A DNA stretch of 64,000 bases from assembly GCA_905182865.1 (NCBI GenBank), contig CAJJCY010000002.1, positions 62,001 through 126,000 on the forward strand. Direction: 5' to 3'. The translations under genes were made by a program, and so were the position numbers. Shown here piece by piece: positions 1-9,708 of this stretch; the first letter of the stretch is position 1, and every line of letters begins with the position of its first letter. The notes beneath the pieces are model-generated. The model was not told the DNA's origin. It did no database searches and worked only from the letters and a program-made list of their open reading frames with translations. Source of the DNA: an uncultured SAR324 cluster bacterium. GTDB taxonomy: Bacteria; SAR324; NAC60-12.

Positions 1-2
1 TC

Positions 3-386
3 AGGTATATTGCAGTAGATGACGCAGGTAATATTATAAATCCCATGATTGTTGAAGGACAAGTTCATGGTGGCATAGCACACGGTATTGGCCAGGCCCT
101 TTATGAAGGGAGCTGCTCTATGATGATTCCGGTCAATTGTTGAATGCTTCTATGATGGATTATTGCATACCCAGAGCTGACAACATGCCATTCTTTGAGA
201 CAGATCATACAGTAACACCTTGCCCACATAATCCTATTAGGCGTTAAAGGTGTCGGGGAAGCTGGAACTATTGCTTCTACACCGGCTGTTGTAAATGCAG
301 TAATTGATGCTCTCTCAGATTACGGGGTGAAGGATTTACAGATGCCGCTTACACCGCAGCGTGTATGGGCTGCAATGCAAAGCTGA
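3..386 (+). pseudogene. coxL: CO/xanthine dehydrogenase-family molybdenum large subunit, C-terminal part, frame broken
   Basis: This is the tail of a molybdenum hydroxylase large subunit (CoxL/XdhA family), which binds the Mo-cytosine-dinucleotide cofactor and oxidises CO or a related substrate. The gene starts before the window. Seen in sequence: [18 protein letters not shown] near the left edge, then GVKGVGEAGTIASTPAVVNA, where the Glu of GVGEAG is the family's catalytic residue. The reading frame changes near 113-125 (a stop interrupts just after ALYEG) and again near 239, yet each piece matches the family in order. It therefore looks like two small indels in a real gene. CoxM follows 51 bases downstream in the same direction. 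The family is clear; whether the substrate is CO cannot be told because the active-site loop lies outside the window. Confidence 0.8.
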
Positions 387-437
387 ATTAAAAGTAATAA
401 ATTATCACTTAACTAACTCACTATAAAAGGGGTAAAA

Positions 438-1290
438 ATGATTCCAGAATCTTTTAATTATCAACGAGCAAGTTCTGTGAGGGAGGCGATTTCACTTCTG
501 CAACAAGGCGGCGAGGAAACCAAAATTTTAGCGGGAGGACACAGTTTGATTCCGACTATGAAATTACGGTTGGCAACTCCGGAAACTCTAATTGACATTG
601 GAGGAATTCCGGAATTAAAATACATAAACGACAAAGGCGATTATTTGGCAATCGGAGCCGGAACCACACATTGGGCTATTGAATCGTCTGATCTGGTGTC
701 ACAAAAAGCTCCGGCCTTGAGTCAAGCCGCCGGACAAATCGGTGATGTGCAAGTCCGGAATCGTGGGACCATCGGCGGCGTTTTAGCGCATTCCGATCCT
801 CAAGCAGATTATCCGGGAGTGGTGCTGGCACTTGATGCCACTATCGTGGTCCAAGGTACCGGAGGAGAGCGAACTATTCCGGTCTCCGATTATTTCACCG
901 GGCTTTGGGAAACTGCTCTAGGTGAAAATGAAATCATGACAGAAATAAGGATTCCAACTGACAGCGCAAATGCTAATTCCTGCTATTTGAAATTTCCACA
1001 ACCGGCATCTCGTTATCCTTATGTAGGTGTGCGGTAGTCTCATTGAGTCTTCGGCAGGGAACCTGCTCTGATTACGTGTCGGATTCAGTGGTGTGGGTGA
1101 ATGGGCTTTTCGGGATTCGGGAGTTGAAGAGTGCTCTCAGGGGCCAACCTTGAATGAATCATCAATTGTCCTCGCATCAGAAAAGCAGCTGAAGGCCACA
1201 GCGTTCTTAGTGATCGTTTTTGTCAGTGAAGAATACCGAGCGGCCATGGCCAAGGTTTATGCCAAACGTGCACTGACGCAACTTTCCTGA
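438..1290 (+). pseudogene. coxM: CoxM-type FAD-binding medium subunit, frame broken in its C-terminal third
   Basis: The medium subunit carries FAD and passes electrons from the Mo/FeS subunits to the respiratory chain. The first 199 residues are intact and show both FAD motifs, AGGHSLIP near residue 32 and RNRGTIGG near residue 106. The start is supported by a strong AAAGGGG ribosome site just upstream. After YPYVGVR the frame changes several times between about 1036 and 1240: AVVSLSLRQGTCSDY lies in one frame, VGEWAFRDSGVEE in another, and the family ending EEYRAAMAKVYAKRAL returns before the stop at 1290. Total length fits the family (about 285 aa). No coxS follows; a terminator ends the operon. 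The order L then M matches form II (S-L-M) rather than form I (M-S-L) arrangements. Confidence 0.82.
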
Positions 1291-1307
1291 AAACTTATCC
1301 TTCCATC

Positions 1308-1345
1308 AAAATCCCTATCCTGATTAAATTCAGGACAGGGATTTT
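1308..1345 (+). terminator. Rho-independent terminator after the cox genes
   Basis: A 16-base arm at 1308-1323 pairs with 1330-1345 with one mismatch around a 6-base AT loop. A pyrimidine-rich, T-rich stretch follows. It lies just after the coxM stop and just before the threonine aldolase gene, so it separates the two transcription units. Confidence 0.85.
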
Positions 1346-1411
1346 CCCTTTGTTTTCTATCATTTTCTCTAAAATCTTAAAATTTTTTACATTTAATAAC
1401 AAGTCATAACT

Positions 1412-2456
1412 ATGATTGATTTACGTAGCGATACAATAACAATTCCAACTCCAGAAATGCGCGAAGCAATGGCACAGCCCATGTGGGTGATGATGTTTAT
1501 GGTGAGGATCCAACCGTCAATGCTCTGGAAGAACGTGTCGCAGAAATTCTTGGAAAAGATGCAGCTATTTATATGTCTTCCGGAACAATGACCAATCAAG
1601 TCGCAGTAAGAACACACACTGAACCCGGAGATGAAATATTAATCGACAAGAATGCACACATATATTTTTATGAGGCTGGTGGAACTGCGGCACTCTCAGG
1701 AGTGATTTGCAGCTTAATTTCGGGAGAAAGAGGAGTTTTTGGGGCAAAAGAAATGGAAGCTGTTATCTCCGAAAAAGAACCTCATACAACAATTATGAGA
1801 CCAGTGGATTTGCATTTACCTCGTACAAAGCTGGTTTGTTTAGAAAATACGACCAATCGTGGAGGGGGAAAAGTTTGGCCACTTGAAAAATTAGCCGAAG
1901 TAGAAAATTCAGTGGATATATATGTTACATCTCCATTTAGAAAAATTATTAGGAGCTGCAACAAATTTAAAAGTTATAGCATACTGATATTGCACGTTAT
2001 TTTGATTCAATCAGTGTCTGTTTTTCCAAGGGACTTGGGGCACCAGTGGGCTCAGCTTTGGTGGGCAGCTTCGATTTTATAATGGAGGCCAGGCGATACA
2101 GAAAACAATTCGGTGGTGGGATGAGGCAGGCAGGAATTGTAGCTGCAGGCGCTTTGTATGCGCTAGAAAATAATAGAAAAAGATTGAATGAAGACCATGC
2201 GAATGCAAAATTATTTGCTAGGGGACTTGAAGAAATTAAGGGAATTCAAATCAATCCTGAAGATGTAGAAACAAATATCTTAATTTTCAGTTTGTCAAAA
2301 ATGTCTTCACATGAATTTGCCGAGCGTCTGAGTGAACAGGATACTCACATGCTACCATGGGACAACACTTCAATCAGAGCCGTCACAAACTTGATGGTCA
2401 CAGAGGATCAAATTCTCAAGGCACTAGAGCAAATTCGGCAAGTTGTATCGGAATAA
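1412..2456 (+). pseudogene. ltaE: Low-specificity L-threonine aldolase (PLP fold type I), frame broken
   Basis: The enzyme splits L-threonine or L-allo-threonine to glycine and acetaldehyde using PLP. It opens MIDLRSDTITIPTPEMREAM at 1412, the characteristic family start. The frame shifts near 1479, where one missing base turns the expected HVGDDVYGEDP into another frame, and again between about 1930 and 1990, where LHL and GAATNLKVIA lie in one frame and DIARYFDSISVCFSKGLG in the next. The PLP lysine is in CFSKGLGAPVGSALVGS. The remaining 136 residues to the stop at 2456 are continuous. All family blocks are present in order and total length is normal (about 345 aa), so the gene is probably functional in the organism and the breaks are probably sequence errors. 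Confidence 0.82.
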
Positions 2457-2559
2457 GCTCTGTGTTTAGATCTTTCACAAATATAAATACTATTTTTAAT
2501 TTTTGATAGTTTAACTAATCGTTTTTGTCATATCATCTTTTCCTCAACCTTTAACAGTT

Positions 2560-3482
2560 TTGTGTATGAATTGCCCTCTAAACGGTGTCTATACAGCTTC
2601 CTTGACACCACTTAAAAGATCATATGAACCAAATTTACCAGCATTAGTTCGCCATGTACAATGGCTGCTCGAATCAGGGTCTGATGGAGTAGCATTACTT
2701 GGAAGCACTGGCGAGGCTAATTCGTTGACTATAGAACAACGTCTAGCCATTATTGAAATATCTGCAAAGAAATTACCAACGGATCGTCTTATAATGGGTA
2801 CTGGCTCTTGTTCTCTTAAGGATGCTGTACACTTAACTAAAGCCAGCATTGATGCAGGTGTTTATGCAGTTTTGGTGCTCCCTCCTTTTTATTACAAACC
2901 GCAAAGCGACAAAAGTGTTCTCCGTTTTTATTCGGAGTTGATATCCATTGTGGATGACACACGACTGCGTATCATTTTTTATAATTTTCCAAAACTAAGC
3001 GGCTATAATTTCAGTGTCGAAATTTTACAGGAATTAAAACAGCGTTTTGGAGACATTGCCGCGGGGATCAAGGACAGTTCAGGAGAATGGAAGAATATGT
3101 TGGGCATAGTACAAAACATTCCGGACTTCATGGTGTACACAGGTACTGAAACTTTATTACTGGACATATTAAACAAAGGTGGAGCGGGCTGTATTACCGC
3201 AACAGCAAACCTGATTGCACCGGAGTGTCAGCGTGTTTATCAAGCCTGGAAAAATAATAAACAAAAAGTCGCAGAAGAAGCACAAATGAACCTCACAAAT
3301 TTACGAAAAACTTTAGAAAATTACCCGCTTGTCTCTGAACTCAAAAGCCTCTTTGCTTCTAAAACTAATACAGAAGAATGGGAAAATATGCTACCTCCAT
3401 TTGACCCATTTTAGATAAACAAGTGGAAGAACTAACAGAACAAATCAAAGGGCTTGGCTTGGATTTAGAGCTTCGTCTCTGA
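2560..3482 (+). CDS. DapA/N-acetylneuraminate lyase-family class I aldolase, small frameshift near the C terminus
   Basis: A TIM-barrel pyruvate-dependent aldolase/lyase of the dihydrodipicolinate synthase family. Seen: GSTGEANSL at 48-56 (the GxTGE loop), Tyr141 in FYNFP, and Schiff-base Lys171 in AAGIKDSS. The open frame stops at 3414 after PPFDPF. One or two bases later another frame reads LDKQVEELTEQIKGLGLDL and stops at 3482, which is the usual family ending, so a T-run at about 3408-3412 has probably lost bases. The start could be Met1 or Met3. Being next to threonine aldolase rather than lysine genes suggests a catabolic keto-acid lyase instead of lysine biosynthesis, but the substrate cannot be named from sequence. 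Confidence 0.78.
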
Positions 3483-3672
3483 TAGGGATCCTAAGTAATT
3501 TCAATGTTCCATAGTTAGTTTTTCAAAGAACATGGAAGTTTTTTGAGAAAAACGGTCAAAAAAATGCAAGTATAAAATAATGATCAACACCTAAAGCATT
3601 TTAGGTAACTAAAGTCAGTGATAAACGACTCTCATTTGGAAAGCGCTTCGGCCTAACAAAATAGCTAGAATT

Positions 3673-4341
3673 ATGAACGAAGAACTTTATCTGGTGGCCT
3701 ACAAGGACATCGAGCAAAAAGAAATTGACGAAGCCCTCTGGCTCAAGGCAATGTCTCATGCCGGTGGCGATAAAACTAAAGCCAAGTGGGCCTACATTGA
3801 ATTACGAGTCGATCAATTGTTGCGGGACCCTTCTCTTCGGCACAGCGCCAGCAAGAAGGTCCGCAAGCCAACTCATCAGTCAGGAGCTTATATGATGTGG
3901 TTTAGTATTCTGTTTTTCTTTACAATTATCTCCGCAGCTGTTGTTGTGGATGTTGAAGAAATGACCCTTGTTTTTTCAAATGGATTGTACGTTTTAGACG
4001 TTTGGTCCTTGATTTTTGTTTTACCTGCAGCCATTTTTTTTGGTATATCGGCAACCTCCTGGACTACATACTTGCGTTGTTGGACTTACACTTTTGGAAG
4101 TGCCAAGCGGGTTACGATCATTGATGCACGTGCTGTAGCACGCTGCCTGAACGTTATGGGTCTTGTTTCCCTGAAAATGGGAGTTATAGGAACGCTTCTA
4201 ATTGTTATTTTCATGTTTCATGATTTGGATAACTGGAAAGTTAAGGTAACTATGGCAGTAATTACCTTAGTTTATGGTGTTGTTTTAAAACTCCTCGCTT
4301 ATGTTTTAGAACAGCGGGTGCTGAATCATTATGTACATTAA
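3673..4341 (+). CDS. Unrecognised membrane protein with cytosolic N-terminal domain and about four TM helices
   Basis: 222 residues. The first about 70 form a charged soluble part containing ALWLKAMSHAGGDKTKAKWAY and YIELRVDQLL; this IEGR-like pattern of W-x-KA and YI-LR is often seen N-terminal to small proteobacterial membrane domains. Hydrophobic segments follow at roughly 74-94, 112-133, 167-187 and 190-212, with a basic loop between the second and third. I do not recognise a functional family. It stands alone: it is preceded by about 190 bases of non-coding DNA and followed by an AT-rich hairpin. The ATG at 3673 has no clear ribosome site. Confidence 0.6.
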   Translation: MNEELYLVAYKDIEQKEIDEALWLKAMSHAGGDKTKAKWAYIELRVDQLLRDPSLRHSASKKVRKPTHQSGAYMMWFSILFFFTIISAAVVVDVEEMTLVFSNGLYVLDVWSLIFVLPAAIFFGISATSWTTYLRCWTYTFGSAKRVTIIDARAVARCLNVMGLVSLKMGVIGTLLIVIFMFHDLDNWKVKVTMAVITLVYGVVLKLLAYVLEQRVLNHYVH

Positions 4342-4672
4342 ATAAAAAATTCTACTTTTCTGACCTCTTCAACAGTTTTACCTCCTTAGCTAAAACAGTA
4401 CCGGTAAAAATTGACACCAGTCAATTTTTTTAAATCAATAATATTGACATTTAGAAAGAAAATCCGGAGAATCATAGACTCTCTTGATTTGCAGTTCTTC
4501 ATGTAGAAGAAGTGTATAAATTATTGGCCTGTCTGGAAAACAACTTCATAAAGCAGAATAACATTCTTAAATTAGTTGTTTTCTGTTTTTAACTAACTGT
4601 TAATTTTCAGTACTACCAACAACCCTAACCAGCTTTTTTTGTAAAAGCTGTTCCATCAACTTAAAGGTAAAA
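4342..4672 (+). other. Intergenic region upstream of rpsA
   Basis: AT-rich 331 bases with no convincing ORF. It holds a hairpin at 4406-4429 (listed separately) and the leader of the S1 gene. S1 is often autogenously controlled through its leader, but I see no specific structure I can assign to that here. Confidence 0.5.
4406..4429 (+). terminator. Possible terminator, AT-rich hairpin
   Basis: Ten-base arms AAAAATTGAC and GTCAATTTTT pair exactly around the loop ACCA, and T residues follow. The stem has only two G-C pairs, so it would be weak. It is placed correctly to end the membrane-protein transcript. Confidence 0.45.
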
Positions 4673-6704
4673 GTGACCACTCAAGAAAAAACAGTCCCAG
4701 TTCCCCCCGCCGCTCCATCCAAACCAGATCCAATTGTATTTTTAGAAGAAGATGAGGACTTTGATGCACTCTATGAAGAGAGCCTGAAGGGTTTTCACGA
4801 GGAAGATATTGTTTCCGGTACGGTAACGGAAATAACCCGTGATTATGTCACTGTTGATATTGGTTTCAAATCAGACTGTCTGATAACTATAAATGAATTT
4901 CAGAATACTGAAGGTGTACTCCAGGTAGAACTTGGAGACTCTGTGGAAGTATATGTTGAGGCACTGGAGGCAGATGAAGACGGAGTTACTTATCTTTCGA
5001 AACGCAAAGCAGAAAAGGTAAGAACCTGGCAGAAAATTGGAGAAGTTTATGAAGAAGACGGGATTGTACGCGGAACAATTGTGGCACGAATTAAGGGAGG
5101 TCTTTCCGTAGATATTGGAGTTAAAGCTTTCCTGCCTGGATCTCAGGTTGATTTACGTCCCGTACGTAACCTTGATAATCTGCTGGGAGAAGATTTTGAT
5201 TTTAAAATTTTGAAGTTCAACCAAAAACGCGGAAACATTGTCCTTTCCCGTAGAGTTTTGCTGGAAATAGATCGCGATGGAGAAACGCCGTTCGCTCACT
5301 CGACGATGCTCAAGCCAGGCGATACACGCCGTGGCCAGGTCAAGAACATCACCGATTATGGTGTATTCGTTGATTTAGGTGGAGTTGATGGATTGGTTCA
5401 CATTACAGACCTTTCTTGGAGTCGTATCAACCACCCGAATGAGATGTCAATAGGTGACAAGATTACAGTAAAAATTCTCAACTATGATAAAGAGAAAATG
5501 AGAGTATCACTTGGACTCAAGCAGTTAACGCCAAGTCCTTGGGATAATATTTCAGAGCGTCTTCCAATGGGCAAAAAAGTTTCGGGTGAAATTGTTAGTC
5601 TGACAGACTATGGTGCATTTATCGAAATTGAACCTGGAGTAGAAGGTCTCATCCATGTTTCTGAAATGTCATGGTCAACACACTTGAGATCTGCACAAGA
5701 TTTTGTGAAAGTTGGAGACGAAGTGGTGGAAGCAATCGTCAAAGATCTTGACGTGGAACGCAAACGGATTTCACTTTCACTTAAAGAAGTTCAGGCAAAT
5801 CCGTGGAAACTTGCTCTTGATCGCTATCCTGTGGGATGTATCGTCAAAGGATCTGTTCGCAATGTAACAGATTTCGGTATATTTGTTGGCCTTGATGAAG
5901 GAATTGACGGCCTGGTACATGTATCAGATATTTCCTGGAAACAACGCCAGTTTAAACCCACTGACTTCTCCAGTAAAGGTGATGAAATTGAGGTGAAAGT
6001 ACTTAATATTGATGTAGAACAAGAGCGTCTCTCGTTGGGCATCAAACAGTTAACAGAAGATCCATGGAAAAATCTTGATGAAAATAATCCTCTTGGCACA
6101 GAAATAACCGGAACAGTGGTAAATCTAACCGACTTTGGCATTTTTGTTGAGGTATCTGATGGAGTAGAAGGTTTGGTGCATATTTCTGAAATAGATGATT
6201 CCATTCAGAAAAACAAAATTCATGAAGTATATCCTGTAGGGACAGAAGTAAAAACAAAAGTAATGAAGATTGATCTGGAAGAAAGACGTTTAGGTTTGAG
6301 TATCACTGAAATACTTTCGACTCCCCCTCCAGTTGTTGAAGTTCCAGAAGAAGACTCTAAAGCAAAAGCTGACTCTGCAGAGGAAGAAAAACAATCCGTT
6401 AGTGCTGAAGCTGAACCTCCAGAAACAGATAAAGAAGCAGCAGAAAAAGAGTCTGTAACCACGGATGAAATAGAAGATAAAGTTGAGGCAGAAGCAGAAA
6501 CTCCTCCGGTAGAAGAAAAGGAAGATGCTGTTGAAGCAGAAGCTCCTCCTTCTGGAAAAAACGGACTTAACTCAGAAGATAACTGCACCCAAAAAAGAAA
6601 AAAAAGATGCAGTTGAAGAAAGTCTTGAATCAAAAGCTAAAAACGACGAAGATTCCTCAGAAAAAGAAACCATAGAAAAGCCTGAGTCACCAGAAAGTAA
6701 TTAA
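4673..6704 (+). CDS. rpsA: 30S ribosomal protein S1, six S1 domains and a long acidic tail; frameshift in the tail
   Basis: S1 binds mRNA and helps it onto the 30S subunit. Six OB-fold S1 domains are visible at about residues 45-110, 130-195, 218-284, 301-371, 388-458 and 475-545; the last four carry the typical TDYGxFV/VxGLVHxSxxSW core. Translation starts with GTG at 4673 behind TTAAAGGT. After about residue 550 comes a low-complexity Glu/Ala/Lys/Ser tail. The straight frame stops at 6616, but another frame continues APKKEKKDAVEESLESKAK to a stop at 6704 with the same composition. A one-base slip in the A-runs at 6555-6605 is therefore likely. The corrected stop overlaps the stop of the convergent lipoprotein gene by four bases (TTAA). 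Confidence 0.93.
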
Positions 6705-7657
6705 ACAGATTTTTTGGATACCAAAACCGCTTTTTTAATCCTATTAACGGCCTCCAGAATGGTTTCGTTCCCAGGATCCAAAAGCAGGGCTTCGTTGTAA
6801 AATGACGAGGCACCTGTCAGGTCACTTTGAAACTCGAGTGAAACTCCCTGAAGATAGAGATTTTCCGCTGTTTTTTCTGTTACTGCATCTCGGGTAATCA
6901 GTTTTTCCAGCCTTTTGAACGCAAGGCTATAAGCCCCTTTCTCAATCATCTCCAACGCAATGCTGTCACCATCCAGCAGCACTATATCAAAACTCTCTCT
7001 GTATGGTAATATTTGTTTGGTGTACTCCCTTGCAATCAGATTACTGACTTTTTTCCGCAAAACAATCTCATCCGGAACCATTTTCATACTTTTGGAATAT
7101 CCCCGCTCAAAGCTCTGATCCGGAACAATTTGATTCCCATCCGCATCTTTCAGGCTGAGAGATACAAATTGGACATAATTTACTTTTTGTAAACCTTCAC
7201 GCAAAGTTGCTGTTCCGATAACAGCGCATTGATTCTTTTCAAGAAGATAATTACAGCGTCTTAGAGTAACAAGTCTAACCGATTGTGAGCGCAGCACTTC
7301 AGAATTTTCTTTTACTTCATACCTCAGAAAAGCAACTCTGCCTTGCATTTCAATTCTTGGCCTTAAGTTAAAGTCCTTTAGTTGTCCGGAAAGTTCTACA
7401 GGGCTGAATGAGCCTTCAACTGTCAGGAACGGCAGTTCGGTAAAACGCTCACGCAGTGCATCCTCCATAATATCGTAAAGCAGTTCACCTTTGTGAGAAT
7501 TAACTATAATCAAATAATCTGCTTTGGCAGCAATATTCTGCCCTGTATTTTGCGGAGGAACCCAGGTTCTCATTGCCACTTTAGTGGTGCAGCCAGTAAA
7601 ATACATGAGCATAATTAGTGGAAAAATAATTTTGTTGTTCAATAAATTTTGCTTCAT
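6701..7657 (-). CDS. Lipoprotein with C-terminal TPR
   Basis: 318 residues. The signal sequence ends in LMYFTGC, a lipobox with Cys at about residue 23, so it should be a membrane-anchored periplasmic lipoprotein. The middle part (about 30-215) is an unrecognised mixed alpha/beta region. Residues about 230-310 hold TPR-like helices (ENLYLQGVSLEFQSDLTGAS, then NEALLLDPGNETILEA). The C-terminal part closely resembles that of the upstream neighbour, so the two look like paralogues. Its ATG overlaps the neighbour's stop (ATGA), which implies translational coupling. The pattern of an exported domain plus TPR recalls DUF6340/CsgG-like lipoproteins, but I cannot assign a function. Confidence 0.7.
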   Translation of the reverse strand: MKQNLLNNKIIFPLIMLMYFTGCTTKVAMRTWVPPQNTGQNIAAKADYLIIVNSHKGELLYDIMEDALRERFTELPFLTVEGSFSPVELSGQLKDFNLRPRIEMQGRVAFLRYEVKENSEVLRSQSVRLVTLRRCNYLLEKNQCAVIGTATLREGLQKVNYVQFVSLSLKDADGNQIVPDQSFERGYSKSMKMVPDEIVLRKKVSNLIAREYTKQILPYRESFDIVLLDGDSIALEMIEKGAYSLAFKRLEKLITRDAVTEKTAENLYLQGVSLEFQSDLTGASSFYNEALLLDPGNETILEAVNRIKKAVLVSKKSV

Positions 7658-8793
7658 AATATTTTGTTCTGCAAAGCACCTAAAGCTTCAATGACATTGC
7701 TGTTTGCTTCATCCAACCGCAAAGCTTCCTCATACAACTGGATTGCAATTCGAGGTTCGCCCAATGCTTCGTAGCAAATTCCCAGGTTATACAGATTCTC
7801 TGCAGACTTATCTTCGGTACTGGAAATAATTTCTTCTATCTTCTCTTTTGCTTTCATCACCCTGGCTTGTTTAAGGTAATTCACTGCAGCTTCATCTCCA
7901 CCACTGTCAATCGTCCTTGTAGCTAGAACGGTATAACGTGCAAACTTGGGAAGAATCATGTTGGAAATTTGCAGGGCCAGGCGATATGACATATTGGCAG
8001 AACCATTCGGCAGAGTTTCAAGCGTTTCATGGTTTAATGCTAATAGAGGTAAATTGCCTATTTTCTCCTCTTTGCTGCGATCATCTCCATTAAAAAACGA
8101 TAGAAAATTTCCATCAACCGACTGAGTAAAACTACCTGGAACAAAGCCGCTTCCCATAGAAACCACTGAAACTTCTGAGAAAGTTTTCAGCAATCTAATT
8201 TTTCCACCACTAACCTTTACCAGTTCTCCAGTCATGAAAATCGAAGCAGTTCTGGTTTGGTAAGGCTCGGTAATTTTGCGGTCCTGAGAGATATGTTCCA
8301 CAGTTTTCCATTTCTTCCCAATTTTTCTTGAAGTTCGTCTTGAAAAACTTTTGACTCTCTCAAATTGTCCATTCTGAGTAACCACACGAACAGCAAGTTT
8401 TAGATTCAGTACTGCATCAATTTCTTTGATACTCATCCCAGCGACAGGTTTGATAGACTTCAATTCATCGCTGAACATTGTGCTGAACTCAGCCAGATCC
8501 ACAATGTTGTAATCAGAAAAACGACTTAGATTGGATATCAGGGAAAGTTTAACAAATTTTTCTAGCCCCTTCGTTTCCAGATTTTTCTGTCTCACGGTCC
8601 AATTACCTAGTTGGTCATGCAAGGTTAGTTCATCATTCTGCAAAATCCTAACATCACCAATTGCAAGAGTCCTGATGGAATTCAGTTCAACTGAAGGCGA
8701 AATCGAAGTACTGAACTGGAGCTTGTCAGTACAGGAAACTAATCCAAAGATTAAGATCAAAGGAAGAATTTTAAGAATTTTCAAACCACTCAT
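7654..8793 (-). CDS. Lipoprotein, CsgG/DUF6340-like body with C-terminal TPR
   Basis: 379 residues. Signal ILPLILIFGLVSC ends in a lipobox. The body begins IRTLAIGDVRI and continues through LISNLSRFSDYNIVDLAEF; this is the layout of proteins that sum or compete for a periplasmic binding fold (compare CsgG, with a beta strand, a helix, then a strand ending VVD). The C terminus (about 290-379) contains TPR units including AENLYNLGICYEALGEPRIA. It is the middle gene of a three-lipoprotein operon read on the minus strand, and its stop overlaps the next start. No function is assigned; a role in assembling or anchoring a surface structure is only a guess. Confidence 0.68.
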   Translation of the reverse strand: MSGLKILKILPLILIFGLVSCTDKLQFSTSISPSVELNSIRTLAIGDVRILQNDELTLHDQLGNWTVRQKNLETKGLEKFVKLSLISNLSRFSDYNIVDLAEFSTMFSDELKSIKPVAGMSIKEIDAVLNLKLAVRVVTQNGQFERVKSFSRRTSRKIGKKWKTVEHISQDRKITEPYQTRTASIFMTGELVKVSGGKIRLLKTFSEVSVVSMGSGFVPGSFTQSVDGNFLSFFNGDDRSKEEKIGNLPLLALNHETLETLPNGSANMSYRLALQISNMILPKFARYTVLATRTIDSGGDEAAVNYLKQARVMKAKEKIEEIISSTEDKSAENLYNLGICYEALGEPRIAIQLYEEALRLDEANSNVIEALGALQNKIL

Positions 8794-8849
8794 CGTGCTA
8801 CTTGTTTATAAATCATTGTTGATGCAGTCATAAAAATTCCTAATACAAT

Positions 8850-8929
8850 GTCATTTCGAGTGATGCGAGAAATCTTATATAAGCAACCAAACTAATATCA
8901 TTAAGATTTCTCACTACAGTCGAAATGAC
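8850..8929. repeat. Palindromic intergenic repeat, two 28-base imperfect arms
   Basis: The left arm at 8850-8877 starts GTCATTTCGAGTGATGCGAG and the right arm at 8902-8929 is its reverse complement at about 24 of 28 positions. Between them lie 24 AT-rich bases. GTCATTTCGAGCGxAGCGAGAAATCTT palindromes are common non-autonomous intergenic elements in many bacteria. This copy sits inside the lipoprotein operon, between the first and second genes, and could act as an mRNA hairpin there. A more decayed relative is at 22415-22498. Confidence 0.75.
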
Positions 8930-8958
8930 TATGCGGACATCAAACTTTCTCAAAACAG

Positions 8959-9708
8959 TCATTGCTGTACAGTAAAATGCTTTTTAACTGAAGCTTCTGC
9001 TAATTGTTTGAGGGCGAATTGCCGGTTATCTTCATTTAAAATAACACTGACTACCTGATAACCTGCTGCAAGTCGTTTATCTGTACTTGCACTGCTAAAA
9101 AACGATTTGGCTTCTTCATCGGGGTTCTTGAACTCCACTCGTGTCAAAATGTTTCTGTATGCTGTCCCCCTGTCACCATTTACTTTGGATGAAGTAAAAT
9201 TGGAAGCAGTGATTGAACTTCTAAGCAGCTTGGGATTTTCAGACAGTTCAATGAAATACAAGTTTGTGTATGACATGACCGAATCCTGTTCCCAATGCAA
9301 ATGTTCCAGAACATCCCTGCTGCTGGAGAAACCAGGTGAGCGGCTGCTCAAAGTTTTAAGGTGTACCTTCCTTCCGGACTGCTTTGTACTTCGACTCCAG
9401 ATGTCACCAACTATCCAAAGCGATCCTTTATTGTCTCCCAATTTAGGTAAAGGAGTTCCGGACTTGAGTACAATAACTTCATGGGCTTTCATGTTGGACA
9501 ATTGATCTGCCAATTCATTAAAGAAAAACACTTTGATTCCAAGAGTATCATTTTCCGCACTGATATAATCTTCATGCAGGATGATACGCTTCAAAGTGGT
9601 TTTCAGCAGTTTTATTCCGGACTCAGGCCTCTCATATCGTATGATATTAACACATGCAGTCGTTGTCAGTACAACCAGGCTGATTCCCAATATTTTCAGG
9701 GTTTTCAT
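8959..9708 (-). CDS. Unrecognised lipoprotein, first gene of the operon
   Basis: 249 residues with signal ISLVVLTTTAC, a lipobox with Cys at about 19. There is no recognised domain. The early part (LKTTLKRIILHEDYISAEND, then VFFFNELADQLSNMKAHEVI) resembles the beta-alpha-beta start of the neighbouring lipoproteins, and there is a Ser/Thr/Arg-rich centre. It lacks the TPR tail seen in the next two genes. It is separated from them by a palindromic repeat but reads the same way, so the three probably form one unit. The start ATG has no strong ribosome site. Confidence 0.62.
   Translation of the reverse strand: MKTLKILGISLVVLTTTACVNIIRYERPESGIKLLKTTLKRIILHEDYISAENDTLGIKVFFFNELADQLSNMKAHEVIVLKSGTPLPKLGDNKGSLWIVGDIWSRSTKQSGRKVHLKTLSSRSPGFSSSRDVLEHLHWEQDSVMSYTNLYFIELSENPKLLRSSITASNFTSSKVNGDRGTAYRNILTRVEFKNPDEEAKSFFSSASTDKRLAAGYQVVSVILNEDNRQFALKQLAEASVKKHFTVQQ

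Noticed and set aside
3500..3550. TTCCAT/ATGGAA pair followed by T-run as terminator after the DapA-like gene
   Set aside because: Only six paired bases; too weak to claim.
6550..6620. Programmed ribosomal frameshift in rpsA
   Set aside because: There is no slippery heptamer with a downstream structure that I can identify, and similar A-run slips occur in many genes of this window.
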